Assembly (NCBI RefSeq): GCF_007018965.1
Contig: NZ_VJYZ01000018.1
Location: 1 to 64,000 of the forward strand
DNA: 64,000 nt
Direction of reading: 5' to 3'
Origin: Paracoccus marinus
GTDB taxonomy: Bacteria; Pseudomonadota; Alphaproteobacteria; Rhodobacterales; Rhodobacteraceae
Part shown: one piece after another, positions 1 to 7,441 of the stretch
How the letters are laid out: each line of letters starts with the position of its first letter
Numbering within the stretch: position 1 is the stretch's first letter
Notes under the pieces: generated by a model
Databases searched by the model: none
What the model was told of the DNA's origin: nothing
What the model saw: only the letters and a program-made list of their open reading frames with translations
Position numbers and translations under genes: made by a program

Positions 1-12
1 GCTTTTCCTCAT
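1..12 (-). CDS. Start of a gene cut by the window edge
   Basis: Only the start codon and three further codons (M-R-K-S) lie inside the window. An ATG at 12..10 on the minus strand is preceded by a strong Shine-Dalgarno stretch, GAAGGAG at 26..20, with seven bases between. It lies just downstream of the accessory ATPase gene. In the alternative reading frame of that gene a TGA at 11..9 would overlap this ATG as ATGA, the usual arrangement for coupled partners. The product cannot be inferred. The call depends on the ribosome binding site and spacing alone. Confidence 0.4.
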
Positions 13-40
13 TCGTCTGCTCCTTCAGGTGGGGCAGACT

Positions 41-1177
41 CTACATCAGACTGAGGGATCGCGTGGGGGGCAGGTCACGAAGAATTGACTTGAGGTTCCC
101 CTGTTGAACACGCGGCTGACGCTCATGTGCCCGGTAGTAAATTGTCTGAAACGGGACGCCTTTAACGAGTTCATCGTCGGAGGACTCAAAACACGCGATC
201 ATAGCGTGAGCGTAGATGTTTGTAGAGCGTTGTCGGTTTCTTATTCCTGACGAAACCCGCCTCGAAAATTCCAAGTAAACTGCCTCTAGCTGCTCGGCAT
301 AATTCATTGCGGCGCTTTCATAAGCGTCGATTCGGGTGCAGAATTGTTTGTCAGGCTTCCCTTCGAAAATATCCGATTGATCTAGGGTTTCAAGAACGAG
401 AGCCTGCAGCAGTCCAACATTTCCGTAGCTGTCTCGGACAATCTTACTGGATATCTCATGGTCTATGTCGATGTTAAGGTTGTTGCTGCCCTTCTGTATC
501 ACGGCTACCAGATCGGTAGCGCTCCAGTAAACGCTGACCTCAGTTATGCGTCCGGCAAGGTCCGGGTTGAGGTGGGTAAGGTAGTTTCTCCGGACCCAGA
601 CGCCGATAATTACAACAAACGTCCTGTAATCCCAAAAGGCCTTGAGGTCATGCGCAAGACTGCGTTGCGCTTCATTCGATAGGTAATGAAAATCTTCAAT
701 TACCACTCTTCGTCCCGACTCTCGAATGATGCCGCAGATAAATTCTAAGTCGTTTAAGTCCTTTCCTACCGGATGGCGCTGAGTTCCACTTTCAAGGCTT
801 CCCGAAAGCTTCGCTGACCCAACCACCTTTGCAAGAAGTTTCCATCCTGCTTCTCCGCTGCCGGAGAATTCAAGCATCCCGCCGTGCTTCTTATTGTGAG
901 AAATGTCTAGCTTGATGTCGAGAGAGGCTAAGATTGATTTGTATACATCCGTCGCGGCGAAGCCGAGCCGGCACTGAACCACGATGGCATCTGGGAAAAC
1001 CTTTTGTCGGAGCCAAGATTTGCCTGCCTTTGATTCTCCTTTAAGGGAGACGTGCGTCTCCCTTTCCGCAAGGCGACGGATCTCTTCATCTAGATTTCCG
1101 CGGTCAACGTAAGAATAATCATTAACCGATGCTTGAACGCCAAATACCTCAGATGCCTTCATTTGTACCTTCACCAT
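41..1177 (-). CDS. Accessory P-loop (AAA/STAND-like) ATPase
   Basis: A 378-residue predicted cytoplasmic ATPase. A Walker A motif, GESKAGKS, lies near residues 47-54, and a hydrophobic strand ending in acidic residues (VVIEDFH), about 110 residues later, fits Walker B. I see no transmembrane segment or DNA-binding motif. I do not recognise a named family; the layout resembles single-NTPase proteins found in bacterial defence and accessory loci, which is inference. Base composition and codon use are clearly AT-richer than every neighbour, pointing to horizontal acquisition. ATG at 1162 (residue 6) may be the true start, since GAAGGT lies just upstream of it. The C-terminus looks abrupt: one extra C in the six-C run at 65-70 would extend the protein by about a dozen residues, ending in an ATGA overlap with the next gene. 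Confidence 0.8.
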   Translation of the reverse strand: MVKVQMKASEVFGVQASVNDYSYVDRGNLDEEIRRLAERETHVSLKGESKAGKSWLRQKVFPDAIVVQCRLGFAATDVYKSILASLDIKLDISHNKKHGGMLEFSGSGEAGWKLLAKVVGSAKLSGSLESGTQRHPVGKDLNDLEFICGIIRESGRRVVIEDFHYLSNEAQRSLAHDLKAFWDYRTFVVIIGVWVRRNYLTHLNPDLAGRITEVSVYWSATDLVAVIQKGSNNLNIDIDHEISSKIVRDSYGNVGLLQALVLETLDQSDIFEGKPDKQFCTRIDAYESAAMNYAEQLEAVYLEFSRRVSSGIRNRQRSTNIYAHAMIACFESSDDELVKGVPFQTIYYRAHERQPRVQQGNLKSILRDLPPTRSLSLM

Positions 1178-1262
1178 TTATAAGCAAGGGATAGCGTCTT
1201 AACTATTTCGATTCGTTGCGTTCCGGCTAAGGCGTCCGACGGCGAATCCACGAGCTGGTCCC

Positions 1263-2036
1263 TCACCCCAAAAATCCCACCACAGCCTCCACCACCTCCC
1301 CCGGCTTCTCCGCATGCAGCCAGTGCCCCGTGCCGGCGACCCGCTCCAGCCGCGCCTCGGGGAACGCCGCGAAGATCGCCGCCTCGTATTCCGGCAGCAC
1401 GTAGTCGCTCAGCGCGCCCGCCAGGAACAGCGCCGGGCCGTTCCATGACTTCCCCTCGCTGCCCGGCCAGCCGGTCAGGTCCGCCATCCTCGCGCGCAGG
1501 ACCGGCAGGTTCAGGCGCCACTCGGGCGGGGTCGCGCTCAGGTCCAGGGATTGCAGCAGGAAGGCGCGGACGCCGGGGTCCGCCACCCGCGCCGACAGGG
1601 CCGCGTCAGCGGCGCTGCGGGTCTTGCAGGCGGTGAACTCGGTCCCCTCCATCGCGTCGATCTGCTTCATCTGGCTGTGGGAATAGGCGACCGGGGCGAT
1701 GTCCAGCACCACCAGCCGCCGCACCAGCTCGCCTTCGGTCAGCGCCAGCCACATCGCGGCCTTGCCGCCCATCGAATGACCGACCACGTCCATGCGCCCG
1801 CCGTGGTCCCGGATCACCTGGGCCAGATCGCCCGCCATCGCCGGGTAGGAATGGTCGGGATCGTGCGGCGACAGGCCGTGGTTCCTCATGTCCACCGACA
1901 CCACCTTGCGGTCCCGCGACAGCGCGCGGGCGAGGACGCCCAGGTTGCGGGCCTGACCGAACAGCCCGTGCACCAGCAGCACGGGGGTCTTGTCAGAGGG
2001 TTCTTCGGGGCCGGCGGCGGTCGTGTGCAGCTTCAT
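1263..2036 (-). CDS. Alpha/beta-fold hydrolase, YbfF-like esterase
   Basis: A 257-residue cytoplasmic serine hydrolase of normal family length. It has the oxyanion-hole segment LLVHGLFG near the N-terminus, the nucleophile elbow GHSMGG, an Asp in GALSDYV and the catalytic His in GTGHWLH, so the full Ser-Asp-His triad is present. The sequence resembles the YbfF/epoxide-hydrolase-like esterases; the natural substrate is unknown. It is the first clearly chromosomal gene to the right of the AT-rich accessory gene and has typical high-GC codon use. No operon partner lies on its strand; the ATPase gene downstream is about 85 bases away and compositionally different. Confidence 0.85.
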   Translation of the reverse strand: MKLHTTAAGPEEPSDKTPVLLVHGLFGQARNLGVLARALSRDRKVVSVDMRNHGLSPHDPDHSYPAMAGDLAQVIRDHGGRMDVVGHSMGGKAAMWLALTEGELVRRLVVLDIAPVAYSHSQMKQIDAMEGTEFTACKTRSAADAALSARVADPGVRAFLLQSLDLSATPPEWRLNLPVLRARMADLTGWPGSEGKSWNGPALFLAGALSDYVLPEYEAAIFAAFPEARLERVAGTGHWLHAEKPGEVVEAVVGFLG

Positions 2037-2105
2037 GGCCGCAGCCTAAAGCGGCTGGCACGGCCTTGCCAGCGATCTTATGGTGGCGCGAAAACGGGGG
2101 GCGCC

Positions 2106-2489
2106 ATGACGATCGAGGATGTGCAGGGCTGGGCCGACGAGGTCGCGCGGCTGATGGCGTCACGGTTCGGCGGCGCGCGGCGCGGCGCGTCGCCGGCGCT
2201 GGCGACGATGATGAAGCGGCGCGGCCGCGCGCTGCCCCGGCGGCACCGGCGGGCGGCCGCGCTGCTGGCGTCTCATGCGGGGCTTGCGGCCAATCCGCGC
2301 ACGGCCCGGCAGGTGGACACCGCCCCCCTGCGCGAGGCGCACCGGCAGCTGGTCGAATACCTGCGGCCCCTGGGAAGCCGGCGGCGGTTCACGGACGGGC
2401 TGCTGCACGTCGGCGCCGCCGTGGCGCTGGGGCTTCTGGTCGTGGGGGCGCTGGCCGTCTGGCTGATGGTCCGGCGCGGGGCGCTATAG
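2106..2489 (+). CDS. Small membrane-anchored protein of unknown function
   Basis: A 127-residue protein. Residues up to about 100 are strongly basic and helical-looking with many Arg, and the last 25 residues form one hydrophobic segment followed by Arg-Arg, which suggests a C-terminal tail anchor. I chose the ATG at 2106 because it begins the acidic segment MTIEDVQGWADEV and codon bias turns typical there; the frame is open further upstream but antisense to the hydrolase. It is divergent from the hydrolase gene and convergent with glyA. Function is unknown and no family is recognised. Confidence 0.6.
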   Translation: MTIEDVQGWADEVARLMASRFGGARRGASPALATMMKRRGRALPRRHRRAAALLASHAGLAANPRTARQVDTAPLREAHRQLVEYLRPLGSRRRFTDGLLHVGAAVALGLLVVGALAVWLMVRRGAL

Positions 2490-2516
2490 GGCACCGCGCC
2501 GCGCCGGGGTCAGGGG

Positions 2517-3800
2517 TCAGAGGTTCGGATACAGCGGAAAGCGGGCGCAAAGCGCCTTGACCTCACCCGCGACCTTCGCTTCGACCTCCGCATTGCCGTC
2601 GGGGCCGTTCGCGGCAAGCCCGTCCAGCACCTCGACGATCCAGCGGCCGATCTGGCGGAACTCGTCCTCGCCGAAGCCCCGCGTGGTCCCGGCGGGGGAC
2701 CCCAAGCGCACACCCGACGTGACGGTCGGCTTTTCGGGGTCGAAGGGGATCCCGTTCTTGTTGCAGGTGATGTGTGCGCGCCCCAGCGCGTCCTCGGTCG
2801 CGTTGCCCTTGACCCCCTTGGGACGCAGGTCCACCAGCATCAGGTGCGTGTCGGTGCCGCCGGTGACGATGTCCAGCCCGCCCTTCATCAGCTCGTCCGC
2901 CAGCGCCTGCGCGTTGGCGATCACGCGCGCGGCGTAGTCCTTGAAGTCCGGGCGCAGCGCCTCGGCAAAGGCCACGGCCTTGCCGGCAATGACGTGCATC
3001 AGCGGCCCGCCCTGAATGCCGGGGAAGATCGCCGAGTTCACCTTTTTCGCGATGTCGGCGTCGTTGGTCAGGATCATGCCGCCGCGCGGGCCGCGCAGCG
3101 TCTTGTGGGTGGTCGTGGTCGCCACATGCGCGTGCGGGAAGGGCGAGGGGTAAAGCCCCGCCGCCACCAGCCCCGCGAAGTGGGCCATGTCCACGATCAG
3201 ATAGGCCCCGACCTCGTCCGCGACCTGGCGCAGCCGCACGAAGTCGATGATGCGCGGGATGGCCGAGCCGCCGGCGATGATCGCCTTGGGCTTGTGCTCG
3301 CGGGCGAGACGCTCGACCTCGTCGTAGTCCAGCAGGCTGTCCTGCTTGCGCACGCCGTACTGGACCGCGTTGAACCACTTGCCCGACTGGTTGGGCTTCG
3401 CGCCGTGGGTCAGGTGGCCGCCCGCATCGAGGCTCATCCCCAGGATGGTGTCGCCCGGCGTCAGCAGCGCCTGGAACACGCCCTGGTTCGCCTGGCTGCC
3501 GCTGTTGGGCTGGACGTTCGCGAACGCGCAGCCGAACAGCTCCTTCGCGCGGTCGATCGCCAGCGTCTCGGCGATGTCCACGAACTCGCAACCGCCGTAG
3601 TAGCGCTTGCCGGGGTAACCTTCGGCATACTTGTTCGTCATGACCGAGCCCTGCGCCTCCAGCACCGCCTGCGAGACGATGTTCTCGGACGCGATCAGCT
3701 CGATCTCGTCGCGCTGGCGGCCAAGCTCCTTGCGGATGGCGGCGAAGATCTCGGGGTCGCGGGATTCGAGCGGTTCGGTGAAGAAGGCGTTGTCGGTCAT
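2517..3800 (-). CDS. glyA: Serine hydroxymethyltransferase
   Basis: A 427-residue PLP enzyme that interconverts serine and glycine while loading tetrahydrofolate with a one-carbon unit. Full family length. Visible signatures are the N-terminal LIASENIVS segment, the [13 protein letters not shown] motif, and the PLP lysine K233 in [14 protein letters not shown]. It is transcribed alone, divergent from nadK with about 120 bases between the starts, so the two genes probably have back-to-back promoters. Nothing is odd in sequence or composition. Confidence 0.98.
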   Translation of the reverse strand: MTDNAFFTEPLESRDPEIFAAIRKELGRQRDEIELIASENIVSQAVLEAQGSVMTNKYAEGYPGKRYYGGCEFVDIAETLAIDRAKELFGCAFANVQPNSGSQANQGVFQALLTPGDTILGMSLDAGGHLTHGAKPNQSGKWFNAVQYGVRKQDSLLDYDEVERLAREHKPKAIIAGGSAIPRIIDFVRLRQVADEVGAYLIVDMAHFAGLVAAGLYPSPFPHAHVATTTTHKTLRGPRGGMILTNDADIAKKVNSAIFPGIQGGPLMHVIAGKAVAFAEALRPDFKDYAARVIANAQALADELMKGGLDIVTGGTDTHLMLVDLRPKGVKGNATEDALGRAHITCNKNGIPFDPEKPTVTSGVRLGSPAGTTRGFGEDEFRQIGRWIVEVLDGLAANGPDGNAEVEAKVAGEVKALCARFPLYPNL

Positions 3801-3922
3801 GGCGTCTCTCCCAGGTGTGGCGACGGTCTAGCGGCTTTGCGGTGCGGTTTCCAGAATGGAGCGGGGGCGCGCGTCACGGAATGAAGCTTGCCAAGGCCGG
3901 GGCGCGGTGCATGGTTGCCGCC

Positions 3923-4675
3923 ATGACACGGATGCATTTCACGGCGAACGACACCGAGCTTGCGCAAGCGGCGCTGGCGCAGCTGACCGACCGGCACGGC
4001 CAGGCGGAGATCGCGCAGGCGGACGTGATCGTGGCGCTGGGGGGCGACGGGTTCCTGTTGTCCACGCTGCGCCAGAACTCCGGCCTGCCCATCTACGGGA
4101 TGAACCGGGGCACGGTCGGGTTCCTGATGAACGACTATGCCGAGGACGACCTGCCCGAACGCATCCGCGCGGCCGAGCAGACGGTCATCAACCCGCTGTC
4201 GATGGTGGCGCTGTCGTCGGACGGGCACGAGCATCGCGCCCTCGCCATCAACGAGGTTAGCCTGCTGCGCGCGGGTCCGCAGGCGGCGCGGCTGCGGGTC
4301 AGCGTGAACGGCCGGGTGCGGATGGACGAGCTGACCTGCGACGGCGCGATCCTGGCGACGCCGGTCGGGTCCACCGCCTACAACTATTCGGCGGGCGGGC
4401 CGATCCTGCCACTGGGGTCCGACGTGCTGGCGATGACCGCCATCGCCCCGTTCCGCCCGCGCCGCTGGCGGGGGGCGATCCTGCCGAAATCCGCCGTGGT
4501 GCGGTTCGACGTGCTGGAGCCGCTGAAGCGCCCGGTCATGGCCGACGCCGACGCGCGCGGGGTCGAGCGCGTTCACCGGGTGGAAATCCGCTCCGAACCC
4601 GCGATCACCCACCGGCTTTTGTTCGACACCGGCCACGGCATGGACGAGCGGCTGATGCGCGAGCAGTTCGTGTGA
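3923..4675 (+). CDS. nadK: NAD kinase
   Basis: A 250-residue enzyme that phosphorylates NAD to NADP. The diagnostic GGDG motif is at residues 40-43, followed by NRGTVGFLM and the C-terminal ATPVGSTAYNYSAGGP segment that binds substrate. The ATG at 3923 (MTRMHFTAND) gives the usual family start; an in-frame ATG at 3911 would add four residues. Divergent from glyA and followed by a REP-like intergenic repeat before prfC. Confidence 0.95.
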   Translation: MTRMHFTANDTELAQAALAQLTDRHGQAEIAQADVIVALGGDGFLLSTLRQNSGLPIYGMNRGTVGFLMNDYAEDDLPERIRAAEQTVINPLSMVALSSDGHEHRALAINEVSLLRAGPQAARLRVSVNGRVRMDELTCDGAILATPVGSTAYNYSAGGPILPLGSDVLAMTAIAPFRPRRWRGAILPKSAVVRFDVLEPLKRPVMADADARGVERVHRVEIRSEPAITHRLLFDTGHGMDERLMREQFV

Positions 4676-4680
4676 GCCGC

Positions 4681-4747
4681 GCCGCGGGGGGCGCTGCCCC
4701 CGTCCCTCGCGGGACTCCCCCGGGATACTTGGGCAAAGGAGAAAGGC
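4681..4747. repeat. REP-like intergenic hairpin repeat
   Basis: Between nadK and prfC lies a G/C palindrome (GGGGGGCGCTGCCCCC, 4686-4701), then a CCCTCGCGGGA motif, CCGGGATACTTGGGC, and an AAAGGAGAAAGG tail. I recognise this string of elements as a dispersed intergenic repeat common in Rhodobacterales genomes. Only one copy is seen here. The first palindrome could act as a transcript 3' end for nadK. The purine-rich tail does not serve as the prfC ribosome binding site, as it is too far from that start. Confidence 0.55.
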
Positions 4748-4788
4748 GGTCGATTGCGCGGACTGCGCGGGAGCGTTAAACGCGGCCC

Positions 4789-6387
4789 ATGCTAGACAAT
4801 CGCCCCCAGCTGCCGCCCGAGATCGCCCGTCGCCGGACCTTCGCGATCATCTCGCACCCCGACGCCGGCAAGACCACCTTGACCGAAAAGTTCCTGCTGT
4901 TCGGCGGCGCGATCCAGATGGCCGGCCAGGTCCGCGCCAAAGGCGAGGCGCGGCGGACGCGGTCCGACTTCATGAAGATGGAGCAGGAGCGGGGGATTTC
5001 GGTTTCCGCCTCGGCGATGTCGTTCGATTTCGGCGACTACCGCTTCAACCTCGTGGACACGCCCGGCCACTCGGATTTCTCCGAGGATACCTATCGCACG
5101 CTGACCGCCGTGGATGCCGCGATCATGGTGATCGACGGGGCCAAGGGCGTCGAAAGCCAGACCCGCAAGCTGTTCGAGGTCTGCCGCCTGCGCGACCTGC
5201 CGATCCTTACCTTCTGCAACAAGATGGACCGCGAAAGCCGCGACACGTTCGAGATCATCGACGAGATCCAGGAGAACCTGGCCATCGACGTGGCCCCTGC
5301 CAGCTGGCCGATCGGGGTGGGGCGCGATTTTCTCGGCACCTACGACCTGCTGCACGACCGGCTGGAGCTGATGGACCGCGCCGACCGCAACCGGGTGGCC
5401 GGGTCGGTCAAGATTTCCGGCCTCGACGATCCGAAGCTGGCCGAGCATATCCCCGCCGAGCAGTTGGCGAAGCTGCGCGATGAGGTCGAGATGGCGCGCG
5501 AGCTGCTGCCCGCTTTTGACCGCAAGTCGTTCCTGGAAGGGCACATGACCCCGATCTGGTTCGGGTCGGCCATCAACAGCTTCGGCGTGAAGGAGCTGAT
5601 GACGGGGATCGGCGAATACGGCCCCCAGCCGCAGCCGCAGACCGCGGCCGAGCGGCAGATTTCGCCCGACGAAAGGGACGTGACCGGCTTCGTCTTCAAG
5701 GTGCAGGCCAACATGGACCCCAAGCACCGCGACCGGGTGGCGTTCGTGCGCCTCGCCTCGGGGCATTTCGAGCGCGGGATGAAGATGACGCATGTCCGGT
5801 CGAAGAAGCCGATGGCGGTGTCGAACCCGGTGCTGTTCCTCGCGTCCGACCGCGAACTGGCCGAAGAGGCGTGGGCCGGCGACATCATCGGCATCCCGAA
5901 CCACGGCCAGCTTCGCATCGGCGACGCGCTGACCGAGGGCGAGATGCTGCGGTTCACCGGCATCCCGTCGTTCGCGCCCGAGCTTCTGCAGACGGTCCGC
6001 GCGGGCGACCCGATGAAGGCCAAGCACCTGGAAAAGGCGCTGATGCAGTTCGCCGAGGAAGGCGCGGCCAAGGTGTTCAAGCCCGCGATCGGCTCGGGCT
6101 TCATCGTCGGCGTCGTCGGCGCCTTGCAGTTCGAGGTGCTGGCGAGCCGGATCGAACAGGAATACGGCCTGCCGGTGCGGTTCGAGCCGTCGCAGTTCAC
6201 CTCGGCCCGCTGGATTTCGGGCCCGAAGGACGCGGTGGAGAAGTTCGCCGCCACCAACAAGCAGCACATGGCGACGGACAACGACGGCGATCTGGTCTAT
6301 CTCACGCGGCTGCAGTGGGACATCGACCGGGTCGTGCGCGACCAGCCGGAGCTGAAGCTGACGGCGACGAAGGAGATGATGGTGTGA
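4789..6387 (+). CDS. prfC: Peptide chain release factor 3
   Basis: A 532-residue translational GTPase that recycles RF1 and RF2 from the ribosome after termination. G1 is at residues 22-30 (SHPDAGKTT), then G3 DTPGHSDFSED and G4 NKMDRES; the long C-terminal domains are intact and length matches the family. The last codons contain AAGGAG, which serves as ribosome binding site for the next small gene, whose GTG start overlaps the prfC stop. Upstream is the REP-like element. Confidence 0.98.
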   Translation: MLDNRPQLPPEIARRRTFAIISHPDAGKTTLTEKFLLFGGAIQMAGQVRAKGEARRTRSDFMKMEQERGISVSASAMSFDFGDYRFNLVDTPGHSDFSEDTYRTLTAVDAAIMVIDGAKGVESQTRKLFEVCRLRDLPILTFCNKMDRESRDTFEIIDEIQENLAIDVAPASWPIGVGRDFLGTYDLLHDRLELMDRADRNRVAGSVKISGLDDPKLAEHIPAEQLAKLRDEVEMARELLPAFDRKSFLEGHMTPIWFGSAINSFGVKELMTGIGEYGPQPQPQTAAERQISPDERDVTGFVFKVQANMDPKHRDRVAFVRLASGHFERGMKMTHVRSKKPMAVSNPVLFLASDRELAEEAWAGDIIGIPNHGQLRIGDALTEGEMLRFTGIPSFAPELLQTVRAGDPMKAKHLEKALMQFAEEGAAKVFKPAIGSGFIVGVVGALQFEVLASRIEQEYGLPVRFEPSQFTSARWISGPKDAVEKFAATNKQHMATDNDGDLVYLTRLQWDIDRVVRDQPELKLTATKEMMV

Positions 6388-6848
6388 TAAAAGCCAACCT
6401 TCCTGAACGCGTCGGCGAAAGGGAGCAGGCCGTTGTGGCTCGCGTCGTCTCAGGGTTAGACCACAACGGCCTTCTTGTGCTTGGTGCCTGGACAACTGCA
6501 ATGATGCAGATACGGAACATGCCCATCGCTCGCTGGCGAAAGGCGCAACTGGCTCTCAGAGCGACGTTTGCCTCAAAAGCCACATGGCCCATTGTCAAGT
6601 TGATGGCCAAAGCGCTTAAGAGTTCGATCAGATCGGCTTCAGGAACACGCCTTGGCCGCACCGGACTCGTGGGGGCGGCCGCGCTGGCGTTGTTTGGTGG
6701 ACAAGGTGCCGGCGTGGCAGCCTTGGGCGGCGCTATCGCCGTGCCACTCTGGATTGTTGTAGGCGGGGGCTATGCGTTTGCGGAGGCATTGCAGGCGGGA
6801 ATCTTGCTTGCTGCCGAACGGGAACCGTCCGTCAGCAAGCAGCCCTGA
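6384..6848 (+). CDS. Small predicted membrane protein coupled to prfC
   Basis: A 154-residue protein of unknown function. The start is GTG at 6384, sharing GTGA with the prfC stop; AAGGAG at 6370-6375 sits eight bases upstream, an excellent ribosome binding site inside the last prfC codons. The N-terminal half is basic and amphipathic. The C-terminal third holds one or two hydrophobic, Gly/Ala-rich stretches (AALALFGGQGAGVAALGG and the following IAVPLWIVVGGG), so membrane insertion is likely. Composition is less GC-rich than prfC, suggesting recent acquisition or a young gene. No family is recognised; the coupling suggests co-production with RF3 but says nothing about mechanism. Confidence 0.65.
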   Translation: MIKANLPERVGEREQAVVARVVSGLDHNGLLVLGAWTTAMMQIRNMPIARWRKAQLALRATFASKATWPIVKLMAKALKSSIRSASGTRLGRTGLVGAAALALFGGQGAGVAALGGAIAVPLWIVVGGGYAFAEALQAGILLAAEREPSVSKQP

Positions 6849-6856
6849 CACAGCTC

Positions 6857-7276
6857 TCACCCCACCGTCAAATCCATCGTCACCTCGGCATTCAGCACCT
6901 TGCTAACCGGGCAGCCGACCTTCGCCGCTTCTGCCGCCTGGCGGATCGCCGCCTCGTCGCCCTGGCCCGACACCTTCGTCGTCAGGTGGACCTTCTTGAT
7001 CGTGAAGCCCTCGCCGTCCTTTTCGATCGACACGGCCGAGCTGGTCTCGATCCGGGCGTTCGTCACGCCCGCCTTCTCAAGCTGCCCCGACAGCGCCATG
7101 CTGAAGCACGCGGCGTGGGCGGCGCCGATCAGTTCCTCGGGGTTGGTGCCCTTCTCGTCGCCGAAGCGGGTGCTGAAACCGTAGGGCGAGTTCAGGACGC
7201 CGCTCTCGGTCGAGACCGTGCCCTTGCCGTCCTTGATGCCGCCTTGCCACTGGGCCGAACCGGTTCTGGTGCTCAT
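6857..7276 (-). CDS. OsmC-family peroxiredoxin-like protein
   Basis: A 139-residue protein of the OsmC/Ohr family, thiol peroxidases that reduce organic hydroperoxides. The two redox cysteines are C57 (AAHAACFSM) and C122 (GCPVSKV), and EELIGAAHAAC is the family signature. The start at 7276 gives the usual N-terminus MSTRTGSAQW; a longer frame upstream lacks family similarity. An EcfG-like promoter with one mismatch lies about 30 bases upstream, consistent with stress induction. It is convergent with the prfC-coupled gene. Confidence 0.95.
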   Translation of the reverse strand: MSTRTGSAQWQGGIKDGKGTVSTESGVLNSPYGFSTRFGDEKGTNPEELIGAAHAACFSMALSGQLEKAGVTNARIETSSAVSIEKDGEGFTIKKVHLTTKVSGQGDEAAIRQAAEAAKVGCPVSKVLNAEVTMDLTVG

Positions 7277-7307
7277 CGCATGTTTCCTCGTCTGGGTGTG
7301 GCCGGTG

Positions 7308-7333
7308 AACGCGCGAGCGTGGTGCATGGTTCA
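7308..7333 (-). promoter_or_regulatory. EcfG-like promoter of the OsmC gene
   Basis: On the minus strand TGAAC (7333..7329) is followed by 17 bases and CGTT (7311..7308). The general stress sigma factor of alphaproteobacteria recognises GGAAC-N16/17-CGTT, so this is one mismatch from consensus with correct spacing. The -10 element ends about 30 bases before the OsmC start codon. Confidence 0.35.
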
Positions 7334-7441
7334 GGGCGCGCGTGCCCGGGCCAAAAGCTGGCCGACACTACGGACCGAAAACCGGTTTGGCGTTGCGGGA
7401 CGCAGGGACTATAGTCCCGCAGCTTTTCAAAAGGGTCCCGC

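Noticed and set aside
458..682. Plus-strand open frame of 74 codons opposite the accessory ATPase
   Set aside because: It is antisense to a gene with Walker motifs and has no family similarity or ribosome binding site.
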